A stretch of DNA of 64,000 bases. Source: Planctomycetota bacterium (GTDB lineage: Bacteria > Planctomycetota > UBA1135 > UBA2386). Location of the stretch: assembly GCA_020638655.1 (NCBI GenBank), contig JACKIC010000010.1:1-64000 (forward strand). The letters run 5' to 3'. Both the position numbers and the translations under genes were made by a program. Shown piece by piece: positions 16,115-25,239 of the stretch; position 1 is the stretch's first letter, and each line of letters begins with the position of its first letter. The notes beneath the pieces are model-generated. The model was not told the origin of the DNA. It did not search any database and saw nothing but the letters and a program-made list of their open reading frames with translations.

Positions 16115-18472
16115 TCAGCGCACGGTCGCGAACACCGGGTTGGTCAGGCTCAGGCGCTGCGGGTCGAACACCAATGCCTGGCTCGTGAACGCGAACCCGA
16201 GCAGCAGCGGTGAACGCGGGATCGACAGGGGCAGGTCGGCGCTGCCGTTGACGAGCGGCAGCACGTAGCCGACGGCAGTGGGCGGGTCGATCCAGACCTC
16301 GCCGATGCCGGGCACGACCTGCTGCACCGCGCCCGCGCTCGTGACCAACAACGCGAGGTTGGCGATGGGCCCCTGCCGGCAGGTACGCAGCTCGAGCACG
16401 AAAGGGCCGCCTGGCGTGGCGAGATGCGGCGCGTGCAGCTGGCTGAACATGTTGATGTGGAAGGTCTCGCCGTCGAACAGGTCGGGGCGGCCGTCGTAGT
16501 CGACGTCGACGAGCACGCCGGGGGGGCCGACGTCGACGAGGCGCGTGAACACGCCGCCGTCGTTGCGAAGCAGGTTGGAGCGTGAGCGTGCGACGAGCAG
16601 GTCGAGGTCGCCGTCGTCGTCGACGTCACCCGCGGTGACGCGATACGCGCCGAGGTACTCTGCAGGCGGGATCCGGCCGATGGTGACGTCGCGGAAGACG
16701 CCTTGGTCGTTCTCGAGCAGCGTGGTCTGGGCGCCGAGGCCGTAGCAGAGCAGGTCCAGGTCGCCATCGCCGTCGAGGTCGAACGGCAGCACGTCCGTCG
16801 CCCCTGACGAGACCAAGGCGGAGAAGTCGGGGCCGACCGAGAGGTTGCCGCTGCCGTCGTTCCAGAGCACTCGCAGTTCGTGCAGCACGTCGTCGTCGCC
16901 GTCGCCGTCGATGTCGGCGACGCGCACCGTCTCACGCGCGGGTGCCTGGTGCGGGGCCGCCGGCGGCAGGCTCGGCATGGTGACCGAATGGGTGCCGGTG
17001 GCGTCGAACGAGACCCGCACCGGGCCGCTGATCGTCGGGTCGCCGAACAAGAACTCGATTCCGCCCTGTGCCGTGAGCCGAGCTGCGCCGACATGCGTCG
17101 GCGTGCCGATCGACGGCACGTTCAGGATCTCGTGGAGCTGCGGAACGATCCACGCGTCCATGTGGAAGAAGCGCGGTCCAGTCGGCGTGCACTGCACGTA
17201 GTTCACGTATTCGAAGCTGCTCAGATTGGTGTTGCCGAGGGCCGCGTCGGTGGCGCCGGTGGAAGGTAGAGGCACCTGTTGGTAGATGCCCACGCCTTGT
17301 GAGGAGTCGGTCATCGCCCAACCGGCGCCGGCGATGGTCGTGAACCGCGCCCACGACGGGCCGGTGCTGACGCCGCACAGGTCCAACGCCCTCACCGATC
17401 GACCCCATCCTCCCGAAGTCGCGCGCGAGAAGCCGAAGCCTGTATTGATGAGCACAGCCGGTGGATCGGCATCTATCGTTGCATCCAGGTCGAGGTCGCC
17501 GTCCAGGTCGGCGAGGTGCAGGAAGCCGAACGAATAGGATGGCGGGAACGGCAAGTAGTAGTACTGGCTGCCATAGAGGGACCAGGCACCTTGCGATTCG
17601 ACCAACTCGTCGATGCCGTCCCCGTCGAGGTCGCCTACCAGGGCGTCCTGCAATCGGGGCGCGCCCGCCAGCTGCACGGGACTGAAGTTCCCTAGCCCAT
17701 CGTTGTAGAGGACCATGCTTCCGCTCAGAACCGACGAAACGACGAGGTCGGTGTCACCGTCGACGTCGAGGCGCGTCGCCTTCACGGACGCGAAGATGCC
17801 GGGCGAAGGCAACGTGTCCAGTGATACGCGCGTGAACACGCCGCTGCCGTCGTTGACGAACGCCTGCAGCGAATTGCCGTAGTCCGGCGCGGCGACGATG
17901 TCCACGTCGCCGTCGCGCTCCAGGTCGAGCAGGGTGAAGCTGTAGACGGAGTAGTTCGAAGGTACTGCCATGGCAGTGACGAACGTGAAGTGGCCGGTGC
18001 CGTCGTTGCGGAGGACTTCGAGTAGCGCCCTGTGGGCAACGATGTCGAGATCGCCGTCGCCGTCCACGTCGACGAGTTGGTCCTCACGCGGCGGGAACGA
18101 CTGATTGCCGGGCGGAATCGCGTTCGCGTCGAGTGTGAACCGGCCCGTGCCGTCGTTTCGATACAGGCTCGAGACTGCCACGATGTCGAGGTCGCCGTCG
18201 CCGTCGACGTCGCCGATCGCCTCGCTGTCGAAGATGTTCGACGGCGAGATGACATCCGCGACGAACTGCAGCGGCCCGACGTTGCGGTACAGCCGTGTCG
18301 GCGTGCCCAGCCGCAGCAGGTCGACGTCACCGTCGCCGTCGGCATCGATCGGCAGCATCTCGGCGAAGCCCGGCGCGACGTCGAACACGGTGCGTTCGCG
18401 CGGCAGGAACATCGGGTTCTGGGCGGAGGCGGCGGCGACCAGCATGGTCGCGGCGATCAGGGGGCGCAGCAT
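16115..18472 (-). CDS. Secreted FG-GAP/VCBS repeat protein
   Basis: A 785-residue protein with a signal peptide (about 1-18, ending AAASAQ) and about a dozen copies of a calcium-binding DxDxDGDxD-type FG-GAP/VCBS repeat in two blocks (about 45-360 and 505-665). Such repeats fold as beta-propeller blades. A middle region (about 365-500) lacks the repeat. The last 100 residues form a beta domain ending in QALVFDPQRLSLTNPVFATVR-like strands, a tail I associate with exported planctomycete proteins. Probable role is extracellular binding or adhesion. The ATG at 18472 was chosen over 18502 because of GGAGAG 6 nt upstream and the signal peptide fit. Confidence 0.85.
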   Translation of the reverse strand: MLRPLIAATMLVAAASAQNPMFLPRERTVFDVAPGFAEMLPIDADGDGDVDLLRLGTPTRLYRNVGPLQFVADVISPSNIFDSEAIGDVDGDGDLDIVAVSSLYRNDGTGRFTLDANAIPPGNQSFPPREDQLVDVDGDGDLDIVAHRALLEVLRNDGTGHFTFVTAMAVPSNYSVYSFTLLDLERDGDVDIVAAPDYGNSLQAFVNDGSGVFTRVSLDTLPSPGIFASVKATRLDVDGDTDLVVSSVLSGSMVLYNDGLGNFSPVQLAGAPRLQDALVGDLDGDGIDELVESQGAWSLYGSQYYYLPFPPSYSFGFLHLADLDGDLDLDATIDADPPAVLINTGFGFSRATSGGWGRSVRALDLCGVSTGPSWARFTTIAGAGWAMTDSSQGVGIYQQVPLPSTGATDAALGNTNLSSFEYVNYVQCTPTGPRFFHMDAWIVPQLHEILNVPSIGTPTHVGAARLTAQGGIEFLFGDPTISGPVRVSFDATGTHSVTMPSLPPAAPHQAPARETVRVADIDGDGDDDVLHELRVLWNDGSGNLSVGPDFSALVSSGATDVLPFDLDGDGDLDLLCYGLGAQTTLLENDQGVFRDVTIGRIPPAEYLGAYRVTAGDVDDDGDLDLLVARSRSNLLRNDGGVFTRLVDVGPPGVLVDVDYDGRPDLFDGETFHINMFSQLHAPHLATPGGPFVLELRTCRQGPIANLALLVTSAGAVQQVVPGIGEVWIDPPTAVGYVLPLVNGSADLPLSIPRSPLLLGFAFTSQALVFDPQRLSLTNPVFATVR

Positions 18473-18585
18473 CGGACTCTCCAGGGCGATGGGGTTGGCC
18501 ATTGGGCCGGTGGCATGGGCGGTTCGCCCGCGCGTATGTTCGCAGCCGGCGGGCGCGGGTGCTAGCGAGAGCTCGCCGGCGCGAG

Positions 18586-18591
18586 TAGGTT
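18586..18591 (+). promoter_or_regulatory. -10-like TAGGTT before GTG start
   Basis: TAGGTT ends 8 nt before the GTG at 18600, giving a leaderless layout and supporting that start over longer in-frame extensions. Confidence 0.4.
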
Positions 18592-18599
18592 GTTCGCCG

Positions 18600-20315
18600 G
18601 TGTCGCGGCGCTTCCTGTCGTTCCTGGGGACCTTCTGGCTGCTCTGGCTGGCTTTCCACGTCGGCCGGGTCGCGTTCGGCTCCCCAGCTCTCTCGGAGGC
18701 CCAGTTCGACGCGACCGCGCAGCTGCTGCAGAGCGACCCCGCTGTGGCCGACGAACCGGTGCAGGCGCGGCTGCAGATCGCGCTGCTGCAGATGGCGGCC
18801 CACGGGCCGGAGACCGCGGTGCTGTGCGCGACCAGCGTGCCCTTGCTGCGCGATGCGTTGCGGCGGGTGAGCTTGATCGGTGATTGGCGGTCGGCGACGT
18901 CGTGGTTGGAGGGCTATGTCGATCAGGCGTGGTGGGACCAGACTCCGCTGCAGGCCGGCGAGTTCCGCTCGCACCGCTGGAACGTTCCTGCGACGTTCGG
19001 CGATCTGGAACGCCACGTGGTCGTCGAACTGCGCTGGCGCGGACTGCGCCAGGGCCGAGATTGTCTGCACGTCGCGACGTCGACGCTGCTCAGCGCAGAC
19101 TCGAACTGGGGCCGGCGCCGGCTGACCGATCGGCTGCCGTCGTTGGCGCTCCGGCGCGACGAGCCGTACTTCGTGTGGGTTCCGGATTCGGGTGCGGTGC
19201 TCGCGCTGTGCGTCCAGGACGCCGCCGCGCCGGCGGCGCCGTGGATCACGCGCGCCCGATGGCGGCAGGCGGCGCGGGCTTCGCTCGGCGCGGAACTTCC
19301 TGGTGCTGCGGATCTCGCCGCCGAACCCGACGACCCGGCCGTCGGCTACGTGGCGTTTGCGACGGAACGAAGTCGCGCCGTCGCGAGCGTCGTGTTCTTG
19401 GATCCCGACCTGTCTCCCGGGCGAGCGGTTACCGACTCTGCGGACCTGGTGGGGACCCTGCCTGGGGTGGGCAAGAGACGCAATTCCGACGAAGACGATC
19501 TGCCGCTCGAGCTTCGTTCGACGTGTCTGCAGCAGTCGGTCCCGGACCTGCAGGCCGCCGCCGCGCCGCTGATCGACTTCTACGCGCTGGAGTTGGTCAG
19601 GTTCGCCGAAGTGCCGGTCGCCGCTGCGGTGACCGACGCGTGGGCGCAGGTGCAGCGTGAGGCCCGCGAGCAGCTCTGGCCGGCTTGGCTGCGTTGGCTG
19701 CCGCGGCCGCTGCGCTGGTTGCTGCTGCTCGCGCCGATCGGGCCGATGGTCTGGATGAGTCTGCGAATGCGTCGCGCCCCGGGTGGATCGGTACGCCTGG
19801 GTGGTGGGGCACTGTTCCTGCTGGCCTCGTTCAGCTGGTTGTCGCTCATGCCCAGCTTGCCGGTTCGGATGTTGGGGGGCTCGTCGGTTTTGCTGATGCT
19901 GCTGGTGATGGCGGCGCGCCGGCTCAGCGCCACGACGCCGCGTGTCGAGCGCACGCTGCTCGCTTGTGCATTGGGTGGCAGCTGGCTCCTGCTGCTCTGG
20001 TTCTCGGGTCTGGCGCCGATGCTGGATGGGACCCCGATGGAGCCGCTGGTCGACTATCGCATGTCGATGTGGCTCCTGGTCGGCGGCTGGGTGCTGCTCG
20101 ACGGAACGTGGCGATGGCCGCAGGTATTCGCGGTGTCACTGCTCACGGATGTGGTCATGTCGGCAACGTGGTTTGCCTTGGGTGATCCGGGTGTCCATGG
20201 CCTGATGGGCTTGCTGGTGTTCGTGATGTGGGGGAAGGCGTTGATCTTCGCGACGTTCCTGGTGGGCGGTCGTCAACGCGCGCCACTGCCGGTGGCGAGC
20301 CCAGCAGTGGCCTGA
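18600..20315 (+). CDS. Membrane protein of unknown function, about eight helices
   Basis: A 571-residue protein. One N-terminal helix (about 6-24) is followed by an extracytoplasmic domain of some 330 residues and then seven closely spaced helices from about residue 375 to 560. The soluble part has no recognised family. The C-terminal helix bundle (FAVSLLTDVVMSATWFALGD, LLVFVMWGKALIFATFLV) could be a small integral membrane domain of the Yip1 or rhomboid type, but no signature residues are visible. It is divergent from the FG-GAP gene and convergent with nodT. Function unknown. Confidence 0.65.
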   Translation: MSRRFLSFLGTFWLLWLAFHVGRVAFGSPALSEAQFDATAQLLQSDPAVADEPVQARLQIALLQMAAHGPETAVLCATSVPLLRDALRRVSLIGDWRSATSWLEGYVDQAWWDQTPLQAGEFRSHRWNVPATFGDLERHVVVELRWRGLRQGRDCLHVATSTLLSADSNWGRRRLTDRLPSLALRRDEPYFVWVPDSGAVLALCVQDAAAPAAPWITRARWRQAARASLGAELPGAADLAAEPDDPAVGYVAFATERSRAVASVVFLDPDLSPGRAVTDSADLVGTLPGVGKRRNSDEDDLPLELRSTCLQQSVPDLQAAAAPLIDFYALELVRFAEVPVAAAVTDAWAQVQREAREQLWPAWLRWLPRPLRWLLLLAPIGPMVWMSLRMRRAPGGSVRLGGGALFLLASFSWLSLMPSLPVRMLGGSSVLLMLLVMAARRLSATTPRVERTLLACALGGSWLLLLWFSGLAPMLDGTPMEPLVDYRMSMWLLVGGWVLLDGTWRWPQVFAVSLLTDVVMSATWFALGDPGVHGLMGLLVFVMWGKALIFATFLVGGRQRAPLPVASPAVA

Positions 20316-20328
20316 GCGCCGAGACGCG

Positions 20329-21804
20329 TCAGTCGCCCGCCGTCGCGGGCGCTGCCGTGCCAGTTGCGGGCGACCCATCGAACACCTCCCAGCCCCCGCC
20401 CAGCGCCTTGAACAGCGCCACGACGTCGCTCGCGACCGACTGTTCACCGCGCGCTTGCGCGTCGGCGGCGTCGTCGACGGTGCGTTGGCTGTCGAGCAGG
20501 TCCAGGAACTCGAGCACGCCGCTGCGGTAGCGTTCCTCGGCGAGGTGCAGCGCCTGCTCGGCGGCGGTGTGGGCGTCGGTGAGCGCGGCGACGCGACGGC
20601 GGTCGCGCGCGAGGCGCACGAGCGCGACCTCGACGTCGGACAGCGCCTGCAGCACCGTGCCTTCGTAGATGGCGAGCGCCTGTTCGGTGCGCGCATCCTG
20701 CACGGCGATGTTGGCGCGCACGCGGCCGAAGTCGAGCAGCGGCCAGCGCACGCTGGGCCCCACGAGCCAGAACAGGCTGTCGCCGGAGCCGAGTTCGTCG
20801 AGGCGTTGGCTCTGCAGGCCGACCTGGCCGGTCAGCGAGAAGCGCGGGAACAGGTCCGCGGTCGCTTCGCCGATCCGCGCGGTGGCCGCGGCGAGGCGCC
20901 GTTCGGCGGCCTGCACGTCGGGGCGGCGGCGCAGGGTCTGCGACGGGATGCCGACGGCGAGCGCCTCGGGCATCGGCGGCAGCGGCCGCGCGTCCTGCAG
21001 TTCGGCCTGCAGCGTGCCCGGCATCGCGCCGAGCAGCACCTCGAGGCGGCGCATCGTCGCGTGCACCTGGGCCTGCAGTTCGGGTGCGTGGGCGCGCGCG
21101 TTGGCCAGCAGGTTGCGCGCGCGTTCGAGGTCGAACGCGTCGGCGATGCCCGCGTCGACCTGCTCGGTGATCACGTCGAGCGTGGCCTGCTGGTAGGTGA
21201 CGGTGCGCTCGGCGATCGCGAGGCGCTGCTGCAGGCCGCGCAGGTCGAAGTAGCTGCCCGCGAGTTCGCCCAGCAGTGAGACCAGCACGGCGTGCAGATC
21301 GTGGCTCGCGGCCGCGAGTTCGGCGCGCGACGCCTCCTCGGCGCGGCGCACGCCGCCGAAGATGTCGAGCTCCCAAGAGGCGTCGAGGTCGACCTGCTGC
21401 AGGTCGATGCGCTGGCCCGGGACGATCGCGCCGGGCGGGCCGCTGCCGCCGAGGCCCTTGAGGAAGCCGTTCTCGCTGAACTGCGAGTTGGTGACGTCGG
21501 CGCCGACGTCGACCTGCGGCAGCGCCCGCGCGGCGGCGCCGGTGAGCGCGGCGCGCGCCTGCCGCAGCCGGGCCACGGCGACGCGCACGTCGGTGTTGCC
21601 GCGCACGGCACGGTCGATCAGCGCGGTCAGCTCGTCGTCACCGAACGCGCGCCACCAGGGACCGTCGGGCGAGGTCGAGCCGACTTCGTCGGCCGCGGCG
21701 AAGGCCGGGGGAACGGCGAGTTCGGGCTTGCGGTAGTCGGGGCCGACGGTGCAGCCGCTCAGCAGCGCCGCGAGCAGAGCGAAGCAGGGGAGGTGACGGC
21801 TCAT
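20329..21804 (-). CDS. NodT/OprM-type efflux outer-membrane lipoprotein
   Basis: A 491-residue outer-membrane factor of the TolC/OprM type. The lipobox is LLSG-C18, followed by TVGPDYRKP, the usual NodT-family N-terminus. Two OEP repeats of long helices carry the PDVQAAERRL and SYFDLRGLQQRLAIAE segments. It forms the exit duct for the adjacent EmrA/EmrB-like pump. It overlaps emrB by 4 nt (ATGA), so the operon is tightly coupled, and is the last gene of the unit. The substrate cannot be told from sequence. Confidence 0.9.
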   Translation of the reverse strand: MSRHLPCFALLAALLSGCTVGPDYRKPELAVPPAFAAADEVGSTSPDGPWWRAFGDDELTALIDRAVRGNTDVRVAVARLRQARAALTGAAARALPQVDVGADVTNSQFSENGFLKGLGGSGPPGAIVPGQRIDLQQVDLDASWELDIFGGVRRAEEASRAELAAASHDLHAVLVSLLGELAGSYFDLRGLQQRLAIAERTVTYQQATLDVITEQVDAGIADAFDLERARNLLANARAHAPELQAQVHATMRRLEVLLGAMPGTLQAELQDARPLPPMPEALAVGIPSQTLRRRPDVQAAERRLAAATARIGEATADLFPRFSLTGQVGLQSQRLDELGSGDSLFWLVGPSVRWPLLDFGRVRANIAVQDARTEQALAIYEGTVLQALSDVEVALVRLARDRRRVAALTDAHTAAEQALHLAEERYRSGVLEFLDLLDSQRTVDDAADAQARGEQSVASDVVALFKALGGGWEVFDGSPATGTAAPATAGD

Positions 21805-23417
21805 TCGATTGCGAGCTCCGCGGGGTGGTCGGTGCGCGCGCGCCGCATCAGCAGCACGACCGGCACCAGGATGAGGAAGGCTGCGCCCAGGAACGCGAAC
21901 TGATCGAGGTAGGCCAGCATCGTCGCCTGGCGATCGACCGAGTCGCTGAGCATCGCGCGCGCGAGCAGTTCGTTGCGCACCGGGTCGGCGTCGACGGTGC
22001 GCAGTTGCTGCTCGATCGCCGCCAGCGCCGCGCGCGCGGCGGGTTCAGTGTCGCCGACGTGTTCGGTGAGGTGGGTGCGGAACGTCTGCGCGAGCCGTGC
22101 CACCATCGTCGAGGTGTAGCCGATGCCGATGCTGCCGCCGATGTTGCGCGCGATGCTGATCAGGCTCGAGGCGGCGTTGCGCGAGTCGGCGTCGACGGTC
22201 GCGTAGGCGATGGTGTTGATCGGCACGAAGATGAACGCGAGGCCGAAGCCCTGCAGCATGCGTGCGTAGACCAGGGTCGCGAAGTCGACGTCGAGCGAGA
22301 ATCCGGCCATCCACTCGAGCGAGAGCGCCACCATCACGATCCCGAACAGGATCATCCAGCGCGCGTCGATCTTGCCGACCGACCAGCCGACCAGCGGCAT
22401 CAGCACGGCGATCACCATGCCGCCCGGCGACAGCACCAGGCCGCTGAGCTGCGCGGTGTAGCCGAGCAGCTGCTGCATCATCAGCGGCAGCAGCGCGGTG
22501 GTGCCGTAGAGCACGCCGCCGAAGATCGCCATGTAGACGCACGACAGCGCCAGGTTGCGGTCGCGCAGCACGCGGAAGTCGATCATCGGCTTGCGGTGCA
22601 CGAACGCGCGGTAGACACCACCGACGAGGCAGATCACGGTCAGCGCCGCGCAGGTGCGGATCAGGTTGCTCGCGAACCACTCTTCGCGCTCGCCGAGGTC
22701 GAGCATCATCTGCATCGAGGCGAGGCCGACGGCGACGAGTCCCAGGCCGAGGAAGTCGCCGCCCCAGCGGTCGTTGCCCGTGCGACGCTTGAGGAAGGGC
22801 GGATCGGTGATGTAGCGCGAGCTCAGCCACAGCGCCGCGACGCCGACCGGGATGTTGATCAGGAACACCCAGCGCCACTCGTAGTTGTCGGTGATCCAGC
22901 CGCCGAGCGTCGGCCCGATCACGGGCGCGACCACGACCGTGAGGCCGAACGCCGCCATGCCCATGCCGCGCATCTTCGGCGGGAAGGTGTCGACCAGGAT
23001 CGCCTGGGTCAGCGGCTGCAGGCCGCCGCCGGCGAGTCCCTGCAGCAGGCGGAAGCCGACCAGCGCCTCGAGGTTGGGCGCCAGGCCGCACAGCAGGGAG
23101 CTGATGGTGAACAGCGCGACCGACAGCATGTAGTAGTTGCGACGGCCGATCACCGACGAGAGCCAGGCACTGGCCGGCAGCACGATCGCGTTGGCGACCA
23201 GGTAGCTGGTCAGCACCCAGGTGCTGTCGTTGATGCTGGCGCCGAGATTGCCCGCGATGTGGGGCAGCGAGACGTTGGCGATGCTGGTGTCGAGCACCTC
23301 CATGAACGTCGCCATGGTCGCGACCACGGCGATCAGCCACGGATTGAACGGCGCGTGGAACGCCGCGTGGCCCTTGCCCGGGCGCGCACCCTTCTCGCAG
23401 TCCGCCGCGTCGCTCAT
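21801..23417 (-). CDS. emrB: EmrB/QacA-type 14-helix MFS drug:H+ antiporter
   Basis: A 538-residue DHA2-family MFS permease with 14 predicted helices. The helix 1 signature is FMEVLDTSIANVSLPHIAG and the motif C-like stretch is VVAPVIGPTLGGWI. Conserved GRRNYYM follows helix 2, and RLLQGLAGGGLQPL follows helix 4. It should work with the HlyD-type adaptor and the NodT channel to move toxic compounds across both membranes. It overlaps both neighbours by 4 nt. Start at 23417 matches the family N-terminus. Confidence 0.92.
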   Translation of the reverse strand: MSDAADCEKGARPGKGHAAFHAPFNPWLIAVVATMATFMEVLDTSIANVSLPHIAGNLGASINDSTWVLTSYLVANAIVLPASAWLSSVIGRRNYYMLSVALFTISSLLCGLAPNLEALVGFRLLQGLAGGGLQPLTQAILVDTFPPKMRGMGMAAFGLTVVVAPVIGPTLGGWITDNYEWRWVFLINIPVGVAALWLSSRYITDPPFLKRRTGNDRWGGDFLGLGLVAVGLASMQMMLDLGEREEWFASNLIRTCAALTVICLVGGVYRAFVHRKPMIDFRVLRDRNLALSCVYMAIFGGVLYGTTALLPLMMQQLLGYTAQLSGLVLSPGGMVIAVLMPLVGWSVGKIDARWMILFGIVMVALSLEWMAGFSLDVDFATLVYARMLQGFGLAFIFVPINTIAYATVDADSRNAASSLISIARNIGGSIGIGYTSTMVARLAQTFRTHLTEHVGDTEPAARAALAAIEQQLRTVDADPVRNELLARAMLSDSVDRQATMLAYLDQFAFLGAAFLILVPVVLLMRRARTDHPAELAIE

Positions 23418-24574
23418 CGCGTCTCGACCACCGGCACGACCGACATGCCCGCCGCGAGGCGCAACGCCTGCGCCGCAGGCAGTTCGTCGAAGACGATCTT
23501 GACGGGCACACGCTGTACGACCTTGACGTAGTTGCCGGTGGCGTTCTCGGGCGGGAGCAGGCTGAAGCGGGCGCCGGTGCCGGCCTGGATGCTGTCGACG
23601 TGGCCGGCGAGATCGAAGCCGAATGCATCGATGTGCAGGTGGGCCTTCTGGCCCGGCCGCATCGCGGCGAGCTGCGTCTCCTTGAAGTTGGCGACGACCC
23701 ACAGATCGGGCGCGACGATCGACAGCACGGTCTGACCCGGTTCGACGTAGGTGCCCTCGAGCACGGCCTTCCTGGTGACGCGGCCTGCGGCCGGCGCGAG
23801 CACCCTGGTGTCGGCGAGCTGCAGTTCGGCGTGGCGCAGCGCTGCCTTGGCCTGCGCGACCTCCGCGGCGAAACGTTCCGTGGCGGCGCGCGCCGCCGCG
23901 ACCTGCTCGCGGTCGGCCTCGGCTGCGGTGACGTCGGCCTGCGCCGCGATCACGTCGGCGTCCGCGGACGCGATGCGCTTCTGGACGGCGCGCAGGTTGG
24001 CGTCGCTGACCGTCGCCGACTGCGCCGCGAGGTCCAGGCGCGCCTTCGACACGGCGCGCTCGCTGAGCTGGCGGTAACGGCTGAGGTCGGCCTCGGCGCG
24101 CGTCGCCTCGGCCTGGGCCGACTCGAGGTCGGCGTGCTGTTGTTCGACGTGCGCCTGCGCGGCGGCCAGATTGGCGCGCGCCCGCGCCAGCGCCGCCGTG
24201 GTGCTGGCGTCGGTAAGCGTCACCTGCACCCGGGCTTCGCGCAGCCGCGCCTGAGCGAGTTCGAGCGCCGCTTGCGCGCCGTCGACGCGGGCCTGGTACT
24301 CTGCGGGGTCGAGCTCGACGAGCAGCTGCCCGGCCTCGACCGTGGCGTTGTCGGCGACGTGCACGTGCGCGACGCGGCCCTCGACCTCGAAGCTGACCCG
24401 GAACACGTTGCCGTCGACGAACGCGTCGTCGGTGGACTCGGTGCCCAGGCGCGAGGTGAAGTAGAAGGAGATGCCGGCGACGGCCGCTGCGACGATCGCG
24501 AAGGCGAGCAGACGGCGGCCGCGCCGCCGCGGCTCGGGGGCGGGATCCTGGCGTGGGGTGGTGGACTCGGTCAT
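23414..24574 (-). CDS. emrA: HlyD/EmrA-family membrane fusion protein
   Basis: A 386-residue periplasmic adaptor. A cytoplasmic Arg/Pro-rich start and one helix (about 22-40) are followed by TDDAFVDGNV (typical of EmrA), a split lipoyl domain (VEVEGRVAHVHVADNATVEAGQLL-like), an Ala/Gln-rich coiled coil (about 95-225), and a beta-barrel with APAAGRVTRKAVLEGTYVEPGQ and NATGNYVKVVQRVPV. It joins the inner-membrane pump to the outer-membrane channel. It lies 14 nt after tetR and overlaps emrB by 4 nt. Confidence 0.92.
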   Translation of the reverse strand: MTESTTPRQDPAPEPRRRGRRLLAFAIVAAAVAGISFYFTSRLGTESTDDAFVDGNVFRVSFEVEGRVAHVHVADNATVEAGQLLVELDPAEYQARVDGAQAALELAQARLREARVQVTLTDASTTAALARARANLAAAQAHVEQQHADLESAQAEATRAEADLSRYRQLSERAVSKARLDLAAQSATVSDANLRAVQKRIASADADVIAAQADVTAAEADREQVAAARAATERFAAEVAQAKAALRHAELQLADTRVLAPAAGRVTRKAVLEGTYVEPGQTVLSIVAPDLWVVANFKETQLAAMRPGQKAHLHIDAFGFDLAGHVDSIQAGTGARFSLLPPENATGNYVKVVQRVPVKIVFDELPAAQALRLAAGMSVVPVVETR

Positions 24575-24588
24575 CGCAGGTGGAGCGT

Positions 24589-25164
24589 TCAGGAGGAGTG
24601 GGGGCGCAGGCCGCGGAGCAGCACCTGCACGATGTGTCTGCCGACCTCGGCCCGCGGCGCGTCGGCGGGGCCGTAGAGGCGCGCCGAGCGCACCATCGCC
24701 GGTACGAAGTGGGCGGTGAGTTCGGGGTGTGGGTCGTCGAGCGCGCCGCTCGCGACGCCGGCGCGCAGCACCCGTTCGATGGTCGCGGCGAGGTTGCTGC
24801 GCGCGGCGGCGAGCTCGGTGTCGTTGCCGATCGGGTGGCCCGACCGCATCAGCGTGAACATGTGCGGGTAGCGATCGGCGAAGCCGAGCAGCTCGTCGAC
24901 GATGGCCGAGAGCCCCTGGCAGGCATCGGCGCCGGTCTGTTGCAGGCGGCCTTCGACGCGCCCGACCAGCTCCGCGAGGCCCTCGGCGACGACCGCCTCG
25001 TAGAGCTGTTCTTTGCTCGCAAAGTAGACATAAAGCGTCCCCTTGCCGACTTTTGCGGTTGTTGCGACGCGTTCGAGGGTGACCTCGTGGAACGGCACTT
25101 CGGCAAACAGGCGCGCGGCGGCGGCCTTGATCTGGTTGCGCTTCTCGGGATTTGGGGTCTGCAT
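24589..25164 (-). CDS. TetR-family repressor of the efflux operon
   Basis: A 191-residue TetR regulator. The DNA-binding helix-turn-helix is at about residues 8-55, with LERVATTAKVGKGTLYVYFASKEQLYEAVV. The C-terminal part is a helical ligand domain with no recognised pocket. It is first in the operon, so it likely represses itself and the pump until a substrate binds. The ATG at 25164 was preferred over a TTG at 25179. The palindrome ACCGAC-TG-GTCGGT lies 16 nt upstream. Confidence 0.9.
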   Translation of the reverse strand: MQTPNPEKRNQIKAAAARLFAEVPFHEVTLERVATTAKVGKGTLYVYFASKEQLYEAVVAEGLAELVGRVEGRLQQTGADACQGLSAIVDELLGFADRYPHMFTLMRSGHPIGNDTELAAARSNLAATIERVLRAGVASGALDDPHPELTAHFVPAMVRSARLYGPADAPRAEVGRHIVQVLLRGLRPHSS

Positions 25165-25180
25165 GCTCGTGGCCGGCAAA

Positions 25181-25194
25181 ACCGACTGGTCGGT
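25181..25194. promoter_or_regulatory. ACCGAC-N2-GTCGGT palindrome, probable TetR operator
   Basis: A perfect 6-2-6 inverted repeat lies between the DUF1552 stop and the tetR start, and resembles operators used by TetR-family repressors. Autoregulation of the tetR-emrA-emrB-nodT operon is the natural reading. Confidence 0.55.
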
Positions 25195-25239
25195 ATTGGA
25201 GCCGCGAGTATGAGGCGCGGATCGGACCGTCGCAAGGGG

